Counted from the first letter of the stretch, positions 18,167 to 27,514 are shown. The stretch: 64,000 nt of DNA from an uncultured Clostridia bacterium (GCA_934130975.1 CAKOYU010000005.1:39703-103702), one strand, 5' to 3'. Notes: a model not told the origin generated them from the sequence alone. A program made the numbers and translations.

Positions 18167-19222
18167 ATGAGATTTGTAACAGATGAGAAAAGTAAAAAAG
18201 AATATAAAGAATTTTTAGAAAGCCATGAAAGGTGCAATTTTCAACAATCACCAGAATGGGCAAAAGTAAAATCTAATTGGATAAATGAAGTTGTATTAGC
18301 AGAAGATAATAATGGCAAAATTATTGGTGCTGTTAGTATATTAATAAGAAAAATACCAATCTTCGGAAATATTATGTATTCATCAAGAGGACCTACATGC
18401 GATATACATGATATAGCAGTAATGAAGCAATTAACAGATGGAATTAAAGAATTAGCAAAAAAATACAATGCAATAGTATATAAAGCAGAACCAGATATAT
18501 TAAGTAGTGATGAAGAATTTAGAAAAGTAGTAACAAATTTAGGATATAGAATAAAAGATGATGCAAAAAACTTTAGAGAAGAAATTCAACCAAGATATGT
18601 ATTCAGATTAGATATAAAAGATAAAACAGAAGATGAAATATTTGCAGGATTTCATTCAAAAACAAGATATAATGTACGTTTAGCAACAAGAAAAGGAGTA
18701 GTTGTAAAAGAAGGAACAAGAGAAGATTTAAAAGATTTCCATAAAATAATGGTAGAAACAGGAGCAAGAGATGGATTTATAATAAGACCATTATCTTATT
18801 TTGAAAAAATGTATGATGAATTAGGACCAAATCATATGAAATTATTAATGGCATATTATGAGGACAAACCAATATCAGGAGTAATTCCTATTTTTTATGG
18901 AAATAAAACATGGTATTTATATGGTGCAAGCAGTAATGAACATAGAAATTTAATGCCAAACTATTTATTACAATGGGAAATGATAAAAATGGCGATAGCA
19001 AGAAAAGATGATGTATATGACTTTAGAGGAGTTTCAGGAGTGGTTGACGAAAATCATCCTCAATATGGATTATATAGATTTAAAAAAGGCTTTGGAGCAA
19101 CATTTACAGAATTTATAGGAGAAGTATATATTCCATTTAAGCCATTAACATATTCAATATATAAATTCTCAGAAAAGACATTTAGAAATTTAAGAGGGCT
19201 TAAGACTAAATTCAAAAAATAA
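18167..19222 (+). CDS. FemX/FemAB-like peptidoglycan aminoacyltransferase
   Basis: FemAB proteins use aminoacyl-tRNA to add amino acids to the stem-peptide lysine of lipid II or peptidoglycan. The 351 residues form two GNAT-like halves. Signatures are FQQSPEWAKVK near the N-terminus, the basic FHSKTRYNVRLATRKGV, and the C-terminal YDFRGVSG and GLYRFKKGFGATFTEFIGE. The long coiled-coil insertion of staphylococcal FemA/B is absent, giving a FemX-like length. GAGGTAAAACAA precedes ATG. It heads a same-strand run with an alanine racemase and ftsH, consistent with a wall function. Which amino acid it transfers cannot be told. Confidence 0.88.
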   Translation: MRFVTDEKSKKEYKEFLESHERCNFQQSPEWAKVKSNWINEVVLAEDNNGKIIGAVSILIRKIPIFGNIMYSSRGPTCDIHDIAVMKQLTDGIKELAKKYNAIVYKAEPDILSSDEEFRKVVTNLGYRIKDDAKNFREEIQPRYVFRLDIKDKTEDEIFAGFHSKTRYNVRLATRKGVVVKEGTREDLKDFHKIMVETGARDGFIIRPLSYFEKMYDELGPNHMKLLMAYYEDKPISGVIPIFYGNKTWYLYGASSNEHRNLMPNYLLQWEMIKMAIARKDDVYDFRGVSGVVDENHPQYGLYRFKKGFGATFTEFIGEVYIPFKPLTYSIYKFSEKTFRNLRGLKTKFKK

Positions 19223-19266
19223 AATTTGTAAGTGAATTTATAACTTAAGGAAGGATGAGAGCAATA

Positions 19267-20373
19267 ATGAAAGCACTAATAGTAGAAAAGGAAAATTTAA
19301 AACACAATTTAAAAATTATAACAGATTTAATAAATAAAGATGAAGAAAAGCCAAAATTAATAGCAGTTGTAAAAGGGAATGGATATGGATTAGGATTAGT
19401 AGAATATACAAATTTTTTAATTGATAATGGAGTGGACTTTTTTGCAGTTGCAACAGCAGAAGAAGCAGTAAAATTGAGAGAAGCAGGAATTGAAAAAGAT
19501 ATTTTGATGATGTCTTCAACAGCAATAAAAGAAGATATAGAAATTTTAATAAAAAACAATATAATATTAACAGTTGGTTCAAAAGAAGCTGGAGATGCAA
19601 TAGAAGAGGTTACACAAAAGCTACAGGAAAATGCTAGAGCTCACTTAAAAATAGACACAGGTTTTGGTAGATATGGATTTATATATAGCCAAAAGGAAGA
19701 AATGATAAGAACAATTAAAATGTGGAAAAATATAAATATAGAAGGTGCTTTTTCACACTTTTCAATTGCATTTTTTGGAGATGGAAAAGAATCAAGAGAG
19801 CAATATGAAAGATTTATGCAATGTATAAAAGAACTAAAAAATAATGGAATAAAAGCAGAAATGCTACATATGTGTAACTCATCAGCATTTTTACGTTTCC
19901 CAGAAATGCATTTAAATGCAGTAAGAGTAGGTTCTGCTTTACTTGGAAGATTGTCAATACCAAATACTTGGGGATTCAAAAAAGTAGGATATTTAAAATC
20001 AAATGTAGCAGAAATAAAAACTATTCCAACTGGTTATAATATAGGATATTCAAACTCATATACAACTAAAAAAGAAACAAAGATTGCAATAATTCCATGT
20101 GGATATGCTGATGGATTTAATGTGGTTGTTGATAGAGATATGTTTAGACCGATTGATAAATTAAGATATATTGTTAGAGATACTAAAGATGCATTCAAAA
20201 ACAAAAAAATATATGTAACAATAAATGGAAAAAAGTGTGAAGTTTTAGGACGTTTAGGAATGTTTCATGTAAGTGTTGATATCACAGGACAAGATATAAA
20301 AATTGGTGATGATGTACAATTTAATGTAAGTCCAATGTTTGTGGATAGCAGTTTAATCAGAGTGTATGAATAA
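19267..20373 (+). CDS. alr: Alanine racemase-like PLP enzyme
   Basis: Fold type III PLP enzyme, 368 residues. Lys36 in AVVKGNGYGLG is the expected PLP lysine (usual form AVVKANAYGHG). HLKIDTGFGRYGF and PCGYADGFN are also family motifs. The C-terminal loop that normally reads GRICMDQ is here GRLGMFH, so a substrate-entrance motif is changed; it may act on alanine or another small amino acid. The start at 19267 fits the AAGGAAGG ribosome site better than an ATG 12 bp earlier. Position beside the femX-like gene supports D-alanine supply for peptidoglycan. Confidence 0.85.
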   Translation: MKALIVEKENLKHNLKIITDLINKDEEKPKLIAVVKGNGYGLGLVEYTNFLIDNGVDFFAVATAEEAVKLREAGIEKDILMMSSTAIKEDIEILIKNNIILTVGSKEAGDAIEEVTQKLQENARAHLKIDTGFGRYGFIYSQKEEMIRTIKMWKNINIEGAFSHFSIAFFGDGKESREQYERFMQCIKELKNNGIKAEMLHMCNSSAFLRFPEMHLNAVRVGSALLGRLSIPNTWGFKKVGYLKSNVAEIKTIPTGYNIGYSNSYTTKKETKIAIIPCGYADGFNVVVDRDMFRPIDKLRYIVRDTKDAFKNKKIYVTINGKKCEVLGRLGMFHVSVDITGQDIKIGDDVQFNVSPMFVDSSLIRVYE

Positions 20374-20407
20374 AAGGAAATAATTTGAAAGGAATGATAA
20401 AAAAATA

Positions 20408-21463
20408 ATGGAAGAAAAGAAGACAAAGAAAAATATCAGCTTTCCTAAAAAAGTGTGGTATTCGATAACAAAGTTTGAACAATATCCTACAATGGCAACA
20501 GAAGGAAGTTGGAGCGCAATTAAATATTTGATTTTTATAGTATCTGTAGTTGCAATATTTTCTATGCTGGGTTCATTAATGAAATTAAATAAATCAGTAT
20601 GGGATATTTCAGAATATATAGATAAAAATATACCGGACTTTACATTTGCAGATGGAAAAATAGACATGGAAATTGAAGAACCTATTGTAATAAATGATTT
20701 TCAATCTAATAGTATAGAGAAGATTATAATAAATCCACTTGCAGAGACAAATGAAAGTAAAGAAGAATTAGAAAATAAAGAAATGGTGCCAGGAATAAAT
20801 ATATTTTTCTTTAAAGATCAGGTTGTGTTGAAAAACAAAATTGATGATGAAAATGTACAGTCGCAAGAATATACATACAATGATTTTATAACTAATTACA
20901 CAAAGGAAAATATAACAAATTTTAAAAAAGCAGATTTAGTAACTTATATGAGAAGTAATCAAATAATGCCATTTTATGCAAGATATTCTTTAAGTGCATT
21001 TATAGGTATTCTTATTACTGGATTAGTATATGCTTTGTTAGATGTGTTGCAAGTTGCAGTATTAGGTTGGATAACAGCAATTATGGCAAAAATCAAAATG
21101 AAATTTGTTGCTATCTATAATATGGCAGTATATTCATTTACATTACCAATGATATTAGAAATTATTTATATAATAATTAATTATTTTACAGATTTTAAAA
21201 TAAAATATTTCCAAGTTGCATATACAACAATAGCATTTATTTATCTGGCTGCATCAATTTTTATATTAAAAGATGATTTTATCAAAAAAATGCAAGAAGT
21301 ATTGAGAATAAAGCAAGAACAAAAAAATGTAAGAGAAGAAATAAAACAACAAGAAGAGAAAAAGGACGAATCTGAAGATGGCAAAGATGAAGATGAACAA
21401 AAGAAAAAAGAAAATGACGAAGATGATAATAATGATGATGAGCCACAAGGTTCTGAAGCTTAG
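20408..21463 (+). CDS. DUF1189-like multipass membrane protein
   Basis: The 351-residue protein has an N-terminal amphipathic stretch and a first transmembrane helix at ~38-58. An outside domain of ~130 residues follows, then four closely packed helices (~195-300), and a cytoplasmic tail of ~60 residues. The tail starts as a basic coiled coil and ends in a run of D and E. The arrangement and the start (KVWYSITKFEQYP) resemble DUF1189, whose members are uncharacterised. It lies between the racemase and ftsH on the same strand. Assignment is by overall pattern and is moderate. Confidence 0.65.
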   Translation: MEEKKTKKNISFPKKVWYSITKFEQYPTMATEGSWSAIKYLIFIVSVVAIFSMLGSLMKLNKSVWDISEYIDKNIPDFTFADGKIDMEIEEPIVINDFQSNSIEKIIINPLAETNESKEELENKEMVPGINIFFFKDQVVLKNKIDDENVQSQEYTYNDFITNYTKENITNFKKADLVTYMRSNQIMPFYARYSLSAFIGILITGLVYALLDVLQVAVLGWITAIMAKIKMKFVAIYNMAVYSFTLPMILEIIYIIINYFTDFKIKYFQVAYTTIAFIYLAASIFILKDDFIKKMQEVLRIKQEQKNVREEIKQQEEKKDESEDGKDEDEQKKKENDEDDNNDDEPQGSEA

Positions 21464-21502
21464 AAATTAATTAGTGCAGTAATACAGAAAAGAGGTTAGA
21501 TA

Positions 21503-23299
21503 ATGGATAAAGATAAATCAAACAAAATGTTAAAAACATTATTAAATATAATAGCAACTATAATAGCTTTAGCAATATTAGCTGTTGCATCATATTTTCT
21601 ATATAAAAATATAAAGGAAAACAATTCAGAAGATACAAAACTTGCATACACAGATTTAGTAAAAGAAATACAAGCTGGAAATGTAGAAAAAATAGAAATG
21701 ACAACTGGTAGTCCTTCATTAAAAGTAAAAATGAAAGATGTGGAAAAAGAGAAGACAACAATAATACCAAGTGTACAAGTATTTTCAGAATTAGTACAAC
21801 AAAAAGTATTAGAAGATAATAATATACAATTAGAAACAAAAACTCCAAGTATATTATCACAAATACCATCATACTTTTTCTCAATATTACCAACAATTAT
21901 AATGGTTGCATTATTTATAATGATATTTAAAATGCAAGGACTAGGAGACAAAGGACAAGTATATGATGATACAGAAAGAAAAACAAAAATTACATTTGAT
22001 GATATAGCTGGACTAGATGAAGAAAAAGAAGAATTAAAAGAAATTGTAGAATTCTTAAAAAAACCGAAAAAATTCACAGAAATGGGAGCAAAAATTCCAA
22101 AAGGAGTTTTATTATATGGTAAGCCAGGAACAGGTAAAACATTAATAGCAAAAGCAATTGCAGGAGAAGCGGATGTACCATTTATCTCAATGAGTGGTTC
22201 AGAATTTATTGAAATGTTTGCAGGGCTTGGAGCATCAAGAGTAAGAAAATTATTTGAAAAAGCAAGGAAATTAGCACCATGTATAGTATTTATAGACGAA
22301 ATTGATGCAATTGGATCAAGAAGGTCAAGCAATAGTGGGGCAGAATCAGAAAATAACCAAACATTAAATCAATTATTAGTAGAAATGGATGGATTTTCAT
22401 CAGAAGAAACAATAATTGTTTTGGCAGCTACAAATAGACCAGAAATGCTAGACAAAGCACTATTAAGACCAGGTAGATTTGATAGACAAGTAACAGTACC
22501 TGCACCAGATTTACCAGGAAGAGAAGCAATATTAAAAATACATGCTAAAGATAAAAAATTAGCAGAAGATGTATCATTATACAGTATTGCAGAAGATACA
22601 GCAGGATTTACAGGAGCTGAACTTGCAAATATCTTAAATGAAGCTGCAATAATTGCAACAAAGAAAAATCATGAAGCAATAACAAATGCTGATTTGGACG
22701 AAGCTGTTAAAAAAGTAACGGTAGGTCTAGAAAAAACAAGCAGAAAAATATCAGAAAAAGATAAAAAACTAACAGCATATCATGAAGCTGGACATGCAAT
22801 AGTAAGCCAATTCTTACCAACACAAACAGCAGTAAAAGAAGTATCAATTATTCCAAGAGGAATGGCTGGAGGATATACAATGTACAAATCTGATGAAGAC
22901 AAGTACTATATATCAAAAACAGAAATGCAAGAAAAACTAATTGCATTACTAGGAGGAAGAGCTGCAGAAAAACTAATATTAGACGATATTTCAACAGGAG
23001 CAAGCAATGACTTAGAAGTAGCAACACAAATTGCAAGAGATATGATAACAGTTTATGGAATGAGTGATGAAATAGGAACAATATCATTTAAAGACAGTGA
23101 TGGTCAAATGGATTATCAAATGTTTGGAGAAGATATGCAAGATGCAATAGGAAAAGAAGTTAAGAGATTAATAGATACAGCATATAGAGATGCGCAAGAA
23201 ATCTTAAAACAAAATGTTGAAACATTACACGCTATTGCTAAAGAATTAATGACAAAGGAAAAAATAAATGAGCAAGAATTTAATAAATTCTTTATGTAA
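21503..23299 (+). CDS. ftsH: ATP-dependent zinc metalloprotease FtsH
   Basis: FtsH is the membrane-bound AAA+ protease that removes misplaced or damaged membrane proteins and short-lived regulators. The 598-residue product has two N-terminal helices (~10-32 and ~120-140) around a small outside domain. The AAA module has Walker A GKPGTGKT (~206-213), FIDEIDAIG and the arginine-finger region RPGRFDRQ. The zinc site HEAGH begins at residue ~427, with the third ligand in the downstream DLEVATQIAR region. It is slightly shorter than many homologues, lacking a long C-terminal tail. Confidence 0.96.
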   Translation: MDKDKSNKMLKTLLNIIATIIALAILAVASYFLYKNIKENNSEDTKLAYTDLVKEIQAGNVEKIEMTTGSPSLKVKMKDVEKEKTTIIPSVQVFSELVQQKVLEDNNIQLETKTPSILSQIPSYFFSILPTIIMVALFIMIFKMQGLGDKGQVYDDTERKTKITFDDIAGLDEEKEELKEIVEFLKKPKKFTEMGAKIPKGVLLYGKPGTGKTLIAKAIAGEADVPFISMSGSEFIEMFAGLGASRVRKLFEKARKLAPCIVFIDEIDAIGSRRSSNSGAESENNQTLNQLLVEMDGFSSEETIIVLAATNRPEMLDKALLRPGRFDRQVTVPAPDLPGREAILKIHAKDKKLAEDVSLYSIAEDTAGFTGAELANILNEAAIIATKKNHEAITNADLDEAVKKVTVGLEKTSRKISEKDKKLTAYHEAGHAIVSQFLPTQTAVKEVSIIPRGMAGGYTMYKSDEDKYYISKTEMQEKLIALLGGRAAEKLILDDISTGASNDLEVATQIARDMITVYGMSDEIGTISFKDSDGQMDYQMFGEDMQDAIGKEVKRLIDTAYRDAQEILKQNVETLHAIAKELMTKEKINEQEFNKFFM

Positions 23300-23301
23300 G
23301 T

Positions 23302-23386
23302 GAACATTTTGGACCGGTTCTGTTTTGATCACTGCGCATTTGGGACCGGTTCTGTTTTGTCCCAAGACTGGTACTTTTTTGCTCAC
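23302..23386 (+). repeat. Repeat B3
   Basis: Three diverged units: TTTTGGACCGGTTCTGTTTT, TTTGGGACCGGTTCTGTTTT and CCCAAGACTGGTACTTTTTT, joined by CACTGCGCA. It lies just after the ftsH stop. Confidence 0.8.
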
Positions 23387-23408
23387 AAGAAAGGGGAACT
23401 ATAGAAAA

Positions 23409-24176
23409 ATGAGTGATTTTGCTGAATATATTTTAAATGAAAAGGATTTAATATCAAAAATTGAAATAATTTATTTTTTAGCTCCAAAGTTAAAAATAAA
23501 TTTTGATAAGTCTGTTGTATTTAAAACAGAGATTGCAAGAATGTTTTTAAAATATACTAATATCGATGTTGATAACAATTTGGTTTTGACTGCTAGTTTG
23601 TTATGCAATTGCAAAAAGGTGGATGATTCTCAAAAATTGGGTAAAATGAAAACTTATGCAAAAGAAGGTGCTGAATATTTAAAACAGCTAGGTTTTGATG
23701 ATAGATTTTGCAAAATTTGCGAAGGCGTAAATAGATATAGTGGTAATCCAAGAGAAAAAGAGAGTGATATTTTAGAGTTGGCTGATCAGTTTGGAGGAAT
23801 GCTAATTGATAGATCTGAAAGAATTGCTTTTAATTGTGATGAAGCTTTGGTATTGCTGGAACATAGAAATTTAAAGTCGGCATATAATAGATATTTAGAG
23901 AGTTTTAGGGATTTTGCTGAAACAATGGACAAAACTGAGATTAAAGGCAATGTTAATACAACAATTTTTGCTAGATTACAAAAATTGATGAGGGAGACTA
24001 AAGATGTTCCTCAACTTGTTAAAAGTATTGCGGAGGATTATTCAATTTGTGTAGACCAAAAATTAAAAGAATTAGAGGAAATTGCAAAATCAGCAAAAGA
24101 GACTGCTAATAGAGCAATGTTTACTACAGAGACTGAAGAAAAGATTTTAAAACATGCAAAAGTTGATGATGAATAA
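23409..24176 (+). CDS. Hypothetical protein, possibly HD-domain-like
   Basis: The 255-residue protein is helical and soluble. The central part (TASLLCNCKK...YAKEGAEYLKQLGFDDRFCKICEGVNRYSG...DILELADQFGGML) follows the helix spacing of HD-type hydrolases, but the paired HD metal ligands are not evident, so it may be a degenerate, non-catalytic version (inference). The C-terminal ~50 residues form a coiled coil. The start at 23409 has an AAAGGGGAAC ribosome site; upstream open frame is repeat B3. It ends 14 bp before the EndoQ-like gene, suggesting co-expression. Confidence 0.65.
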   Translation: MSDFAEYILNEKDLISKIEIIYFLAPKLKINFDKSVVFKTEIARMFLKYTNIDVDNNLVLTASLLCNCKKVDDSQKLGKMKTYAKEGAEYLKQLGFDDRFCKICEGVNRYSGNPREKESDILELADQFGGMLIDRSERIAFNCDEALVLLEHRNLKSAYNRYLESFRDFAETMDKTEIKGNVNTTIFARLQKLMRETKDVPQLVKSIAEDYSICVDQKLKELEEIAKSAKETANRAMFTTETEEKILKHAKVDDE

Positions 24177-24190
24177 TAGGAGGAATTATA

Positions 24191-25384
24191 ATGTACGAAG
24201 TATTTGCAGATTTGCATGTACACATAGGTAGAAGTGAAACAGGCAAACCAATCAAAATAACTGCGGCTAGAAGTTTGAATTTTGCTAATATTGCAAAAGA
24301 ATGTGCTGAAAGAAAAGGAATAAATATTGTAGGAATAATAGATTGTGCGTCACCATATGTAATAGAAGATATAGAGAATTTCTTGAAGACAGGTGATGCT
24401 TATGAACTTGAAGATGGTGGAATAATATACAAGGATAAAGTGTGTATATTGTTAGGAAGTGAAGTTGAAACTTCTGAAAAAGGTAGAAATGGAAAATCTG
24501 GAGCTGCACATAATGTATGCTTTTTTCCACACTTAAGTGACATAAAAGGATTTTCAAAAGAGATGAGTACTCATATAAAAAATATAACATTAAGTACTCA
24601 AAGATCAAATATATCAGGATATGAGTTGATTGATATTGTTGAAAAATATAATGGGATTTTGATTCCTGCACATATTTTTACACCATTTAAGAGCTATTAT
24701 GGAAATTGTACAGATAGGTTAAAAAATATATTTAAGGAAAAATATGATAAGATTTTTGCAGTAGAATTAGGGTTGAGTTCAGATACATTTTTAGCAGATA
24801 TGATTTCAGAATTAGAAGACAAGACGTTTGTTACAAATTCTGATGCTCATTCATTACCTAAAATTGCTAGAGAATACAACAAAATGTTAGTTAATGATAT
24901 CAGTTTTAAAGAAGTCGTAAAAGCTTTGAAGAATGAAGATGGAAGAAAGATTTTGGCTAATTATGGTTTAGATCCAAAACTTGGCAAATATCATAGAACT
25001 CATTGTGATGATTGTGATAGTACTATTGAAACTAAAGAACCAGTTGAAGTTTGCCCTAAGTGTGGAAGTACAAAAGTTACTTTTGGAGTTTTCGATAGAA
25101 TAGAATTGATAAAAGACAAAGAGACTACAAAAAGTCCTGAAAATAGACCACCATACATATATCAAATTCCTTTGAGTTTTATTCCAGGCGTTGGAGGAAA
25201 AACTATTGAGAAATTGTTAGATAATTTTGAAACTGAAATGAATATTTTACATAAGTTATCAGAGGATGATATTGAGGCTATTGTGGGAGAGAAGATTGCT
25301 AAAAATATTGTGAATGCTAGAGAGGGTAACATGAAGGTTGAGTCTGGCGGTGGAGGTAACTATGGTAAGGTTACTGCTTCTTAA
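24191..25384 (+). CDS. Endonuclease Q-like PHP nuclease
   Basis: The 397-residue protein has a PHP domain (~1-270) with metal-ligand motifs DLHVHIG, GSEVETSEKGRNG, PAHIFTPF and TNSDAHS. A zinc ribbon (HCDDC...CPKCGSTK, ~277-300) and a C-terminal helix-hairpin-helix segment (FIPGVGGKTIEKLL, ~330-345) follow. This domain order is that of EndoQ, which nicks DNA 5' of deaminated or abasic lesions. Some annotations call the family UvrD-like helicase, but no helicase motif is present. AGGAGGAATTATA precedes ATG. It probably shares a transcript with the preceding gene. Confidence 0.85.
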   Translation: MYEVFADLHVHIGRSETGKPIKITAARSLNFANIAKECAERKGINIVGIIDCASPYVIEDIENFLKTGDAYELEDGGIIYKDKVCILLGSEVETSEKGRNGKSGAAHNVCFFPHLSDIKGFSKEMSTHIKNITLSTQRSNISGYELIDIVEKYNGILIPAHIFTPFKSYYGNCTDRLKNIFKEKYDKIFAVELGLSSDTFLADMISELEDKTFVTNSDAHSLPKIAREYNKMLVNDISFKEVVKALKNEDGRKILANYGLDPKLGKYHRTHCDDCDSTIETKEPVEVCPKCGSTKVTFGVFDRIELIKDKETTKSPENRPPYIYQIPLSFIPGVGGKTIEKLLDNFETEMNILHKLSEDDIEAIVGEKIAKNIVNAREGNMKVESGGGGNYGKVTAS

Positions 25385-25452
25385 GATTGCGAAGTTGATA
25401 ATGTGCAAATAATAAAGGTCACTTGCTTTGCTAATCATATGTATATATAAGT

Positions 25453-25481
25453 GAACATGATAAATTTCATGTTCTTTTTTT
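25453..25481 (+). terminator. Terminator after the EndoQ-like gene
   Basis: Stem GAACATGA/TCATGTTC followed by seven Ts. Confidence 0.75.
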
Positions 25482-25603
25482 ATGGACAAATGAATAGACA
25501 TTAATAAGTTATAATTCATAGATAAATTGTATCAATTTCTAAATATAGCATTAAATAAACTATGAATTGTAAGATTAGTAAATCTATTTATAAGGAGAAA
25601 ATC

Positions 25604-26233
25604 ATGCGAAAGAAGAAAAATGAAATTTTTAATGCAATCAAAGAAGATATAATAAATAATGCAAAATCATATTTTATAGTATTAATAATATTTGCAGTCG
25701 GAGTATTTTTAGGTGTGATGTTTATCAATCAAATGCAAGAAAAGACTAGAATAGAACAATACATAAATACATATGTAGATGAAACAAAAGGGTTAGAAAA
25801 TGGAGATTATTTAAGTGAACTTCAGAATGATATATTTAGCAATGTAGGATTGGTACTGGCATTATGGTTTGCAGGAACAACAATAATAGGAATACCAATA
25901 GTGCTTGGAATAATACTAGTTAGAGGCTTTTGCTTAGGGTACACAATTGCATCATGTGTATTTGTGCTAGGACGAATAAAGGGAATAATATTTATATTAA
26001 TAACAATACTTTTACAGAATATAATATTTATTCCAGCGATAATGATATTAGGAGTAAGTAGTATTAAATTATATAAATCAATAATTAAAGACAGAAGAAA
26101 AGAAAATATAAAATTATCAATATTAAAACACAGTATTGTTTCAACTGGAATAATGCTTGCATTAATTTTAAGCTCTATAATAAAGATTGAAATTTCATAT
26201 AGGTTAATTGTAAATTTAATTAAATATTTTTAA
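25604..26233 (+). CDS. spoIIM: Stage II sporulation protein M
   Basis: SpoIIM works with SpoIID and SpoIIP in the peptidoglycan-remodelling complex that drives engulfment of the forespore. The 209-residue protein begins with a basic cytoplasmic segment, then a first helix (~22-42, FIVLIIFAVGVFLGVMF). The characteristic middle region is LALWFAGTTIIGIPIVLGII with GFCLGYTIASCVFVLG, and further helices follow. ATG at 25604 has AAGGAGAAAATC before it. As in Bacillus and Clostridium, xerD lies directly downstream. The gene implies a spore-forming lineage but does not prove sporulation. Confidence 0.88.
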   Translation: MRKKKNEIFNAIKEDIINNAKSYFIVLIIFAVGVFLGVMFINQMQEKTRIEQYINTYVDETKGLENGDYLSELQNDIFSNVGLVLALWFAGTTIIGIPIVLGIILVRGFCLGYTIASCVFVLGRIKGIIFILITILLQNIIFIPAIMILGVSSIKLYKSIIKDRRKENIKLSILKHSIVSTGIMLALILSSIIKIEISYRLIVNLIKYF

Positions 26234-26251
26234 AAATATAGAAAAAAACAC

Positions 26252-26280
26252 TTTACTTTTTATTAAAAATTTGATATAAC
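26252..26280 (+). promoter_or_regulatory. Promoter for xerD
   Basis: TTTACT, a 17-bp spacer and TATAAC, 70 bp before the start. Confidence 0.5.
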
Positions 26281-26349
26281 ATAATAGTAATCAGTTATGT
26301 AAATAATTGATTTAAGACAATAAAAAATTTATCATAGGTGGGGGAAAAA

Positions 26350-27231
26350 ATGGAAGAACAATTAAACTTATTTTTTGGATTTTTAGAGAATGAAAAGAAA
26401 GTGTCAGTAAACACACTTCAATCATATAAAAGAGATTTAAAACAATTTGAAAAATACTTAGAGACAAGTGGAGAAAAATATAAAGATTTAACAGACGAAG
26501 GAATAAAAGATTATATAAAATACATGCAAGATGAAGGAAAAAAGCCATCAACAATATCAAGAGGGTTAGCATCAATAAGATCATTTTACCAATATGAGGC
26601 AAAAAATAAAGTAGTAGAGAAAGACCCAACAGAAGGAATTCAATCACCTAAAATAGAAAAAAGAGTACCAAGTGTATTAACATCAAATGAAGTAGCATTA
26701 TTACTAGATCAACCTAAAAATGTTGATTTAAAAGGAACAAGAGATAAAGCAATGTTAGAATTTGCATATGCAACAGGAATGAGAGTAACAGAAATAATAT
26801 CACTAAACGTAGAAGACATAAACTTAGAAACAGGATATGCCACATGCAAAAATGGTAAAAAAGAAAGAACAGTACCAATAGGAGAAATGTCATTAAAAGC
26901 ATTAAAAGATTATATGTTAAATGCAAGACATACAATGATAAAAGATGATAATGAAAAAGCATTATTTGTAAATGTAAATGGACAACGTCTAACAAGACAA
27001 GGATTCTGGAAAATTATAAAATATTATAAAGAACAAGCACACATAGACAAAGACATAACACCACACGTATTAAGACATTCATTTGCAACACATTTATTAC
27101 AAAATGGAGCTGATTTAAAATCAATCCAAACAATGCTTGGACATTCTGATATATTATCAACTCAAATATATATGCAATTTCAAGATGAATCATTAAAAAA
27201 TGTATATAGAAAAGCTCATCCAAGAGCATAA
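26350..27231 (+). CDS. xerD: Tyrosine recombinase XerD
   Basis: XerD resolves chromosome dimers at dif with XerC. The 293-residue protein has an N-terminal SAM-like DNA-binding domain (~1-90) and a catalytic domain with the full set of residues: R in ATGMRVTEI, K in KNGKKERTVP, H-x-x-R in HVLRHSFATHLL, H in LGHSDIL and the nucleophile Y in TQIYMQF. Length and neighbouring spoIIM fit chromosomal XerD rather than an integrase; no phage genes or att site are nearby. ATG at 26350 follows AGGTGGGGG; a GTG 12 bp earlier is a weaker alternative. Confidence 0.93.
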   Translation: MEEQLNLFFGFLENEKKVSVNTLQSYKRDLKQFEKYLETSGEKYKDLTDEGIKDYIKYMQDEGKKPSTISRGLASIRSFYQYEAKNKVVEKDPTEGIQSPKIEKRVPSVLTSNEVALLLDQPKNVDLKGTRDKAMLEFAYATGMRVTEIISLNVEDINLETGYATCKNGKKERTVPIGEMSLKALKDYMLNARHTMIKDDNEKALFVNVNGQRLTRQGFWKIIKYYKEQAHIDKDITPHVLRHSFATHLLQNGADLKSIQTMLGHSDILSTQIYMQFQDESLKNVYRKAHPRA

Positions 27232-27246
27232 ATACGAAATTATTAA

Positions 27247-27275
27247 AAGACTGCCAATAAGGTGGCCTTTTTTTG
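27247..27275 (+). terminator. Possible xerD terminator
   Basis: Imperfect stem AAAGACTGCC with GGTGGCCTTTT, running into Ts. Confidence 0.4.
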
Positions 27276-27296
27276 CTGGGACATTTGTGAAATTTG

Positions 27297-27381
27297 GAAC
27301 ATTTGGGACCGGTTCTTAAATGTATAGTGAGCAAAAAAGAACCATTCTTTGGGACAAAACAGAACCGGTCCCAAATGTTCC
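27297..27381 (+). repeat. Repeat B4, perfect long inverted repeat
   Basis: Twenty-one-base arms around GGGACCGGTTCT (27297-27317) and its complement (27361-27381) pair perfectly. Between them lies TTAAATGTATAGTGAGC and an AAAGAACCATTCTTTGGG mini-hairpin. A near-identical copy, B5, follows 60 bp later. Confidence 0.85.
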
Positions 27382-27398
27382 AAATGTTTATAATGTTC

Positions 27399-27427
27399 TT
27401 GCATTTTTCTAGGCATTATAGTAAAAT
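27399..27427 (+). promoter_or_regulatory. Promoter for the Alg14/Alg13-like pair
   Basis: TTGCAT, a 17-bp spacer and TAAAAT between B4 and B5. The transcript leader would therefore contain the B5 hairpin. Confidence 0.45.
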
Positions 27428-27439
27428 AAGAAAAAAAGT

Positions 27440-27514
27440 GAACATTTGGGACCGGTTCTTAAATGTATAGTGAACAAAAAAGAACCATTCTTTGGGACAA
27501 AACAGAACCGGTCC
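27440..27514 (+). repeat. Repeat B5
   Basis: Same layout as B4: GGGACCGGTTCTTAAATG, TATAGTGAACAAAAAAGAAC, CATTCTTTGGGACAAAACAG and AACCGGTCC. The right arm is shortened after GGTCC. Confidence 0.8.

Noticed and set aside
21496..22332. 278-codon antisense frame opposite ftsH
   Set aside because: Shadow of a conserved AAA+ gene; composition and lack of signals argue against coding.
26350..27231. XerD as an integrase of a mobile element
   Set aside because: Gene lies in conserved spoIIM-xerD order, with no att repeats, phage genes or cargo nearby.
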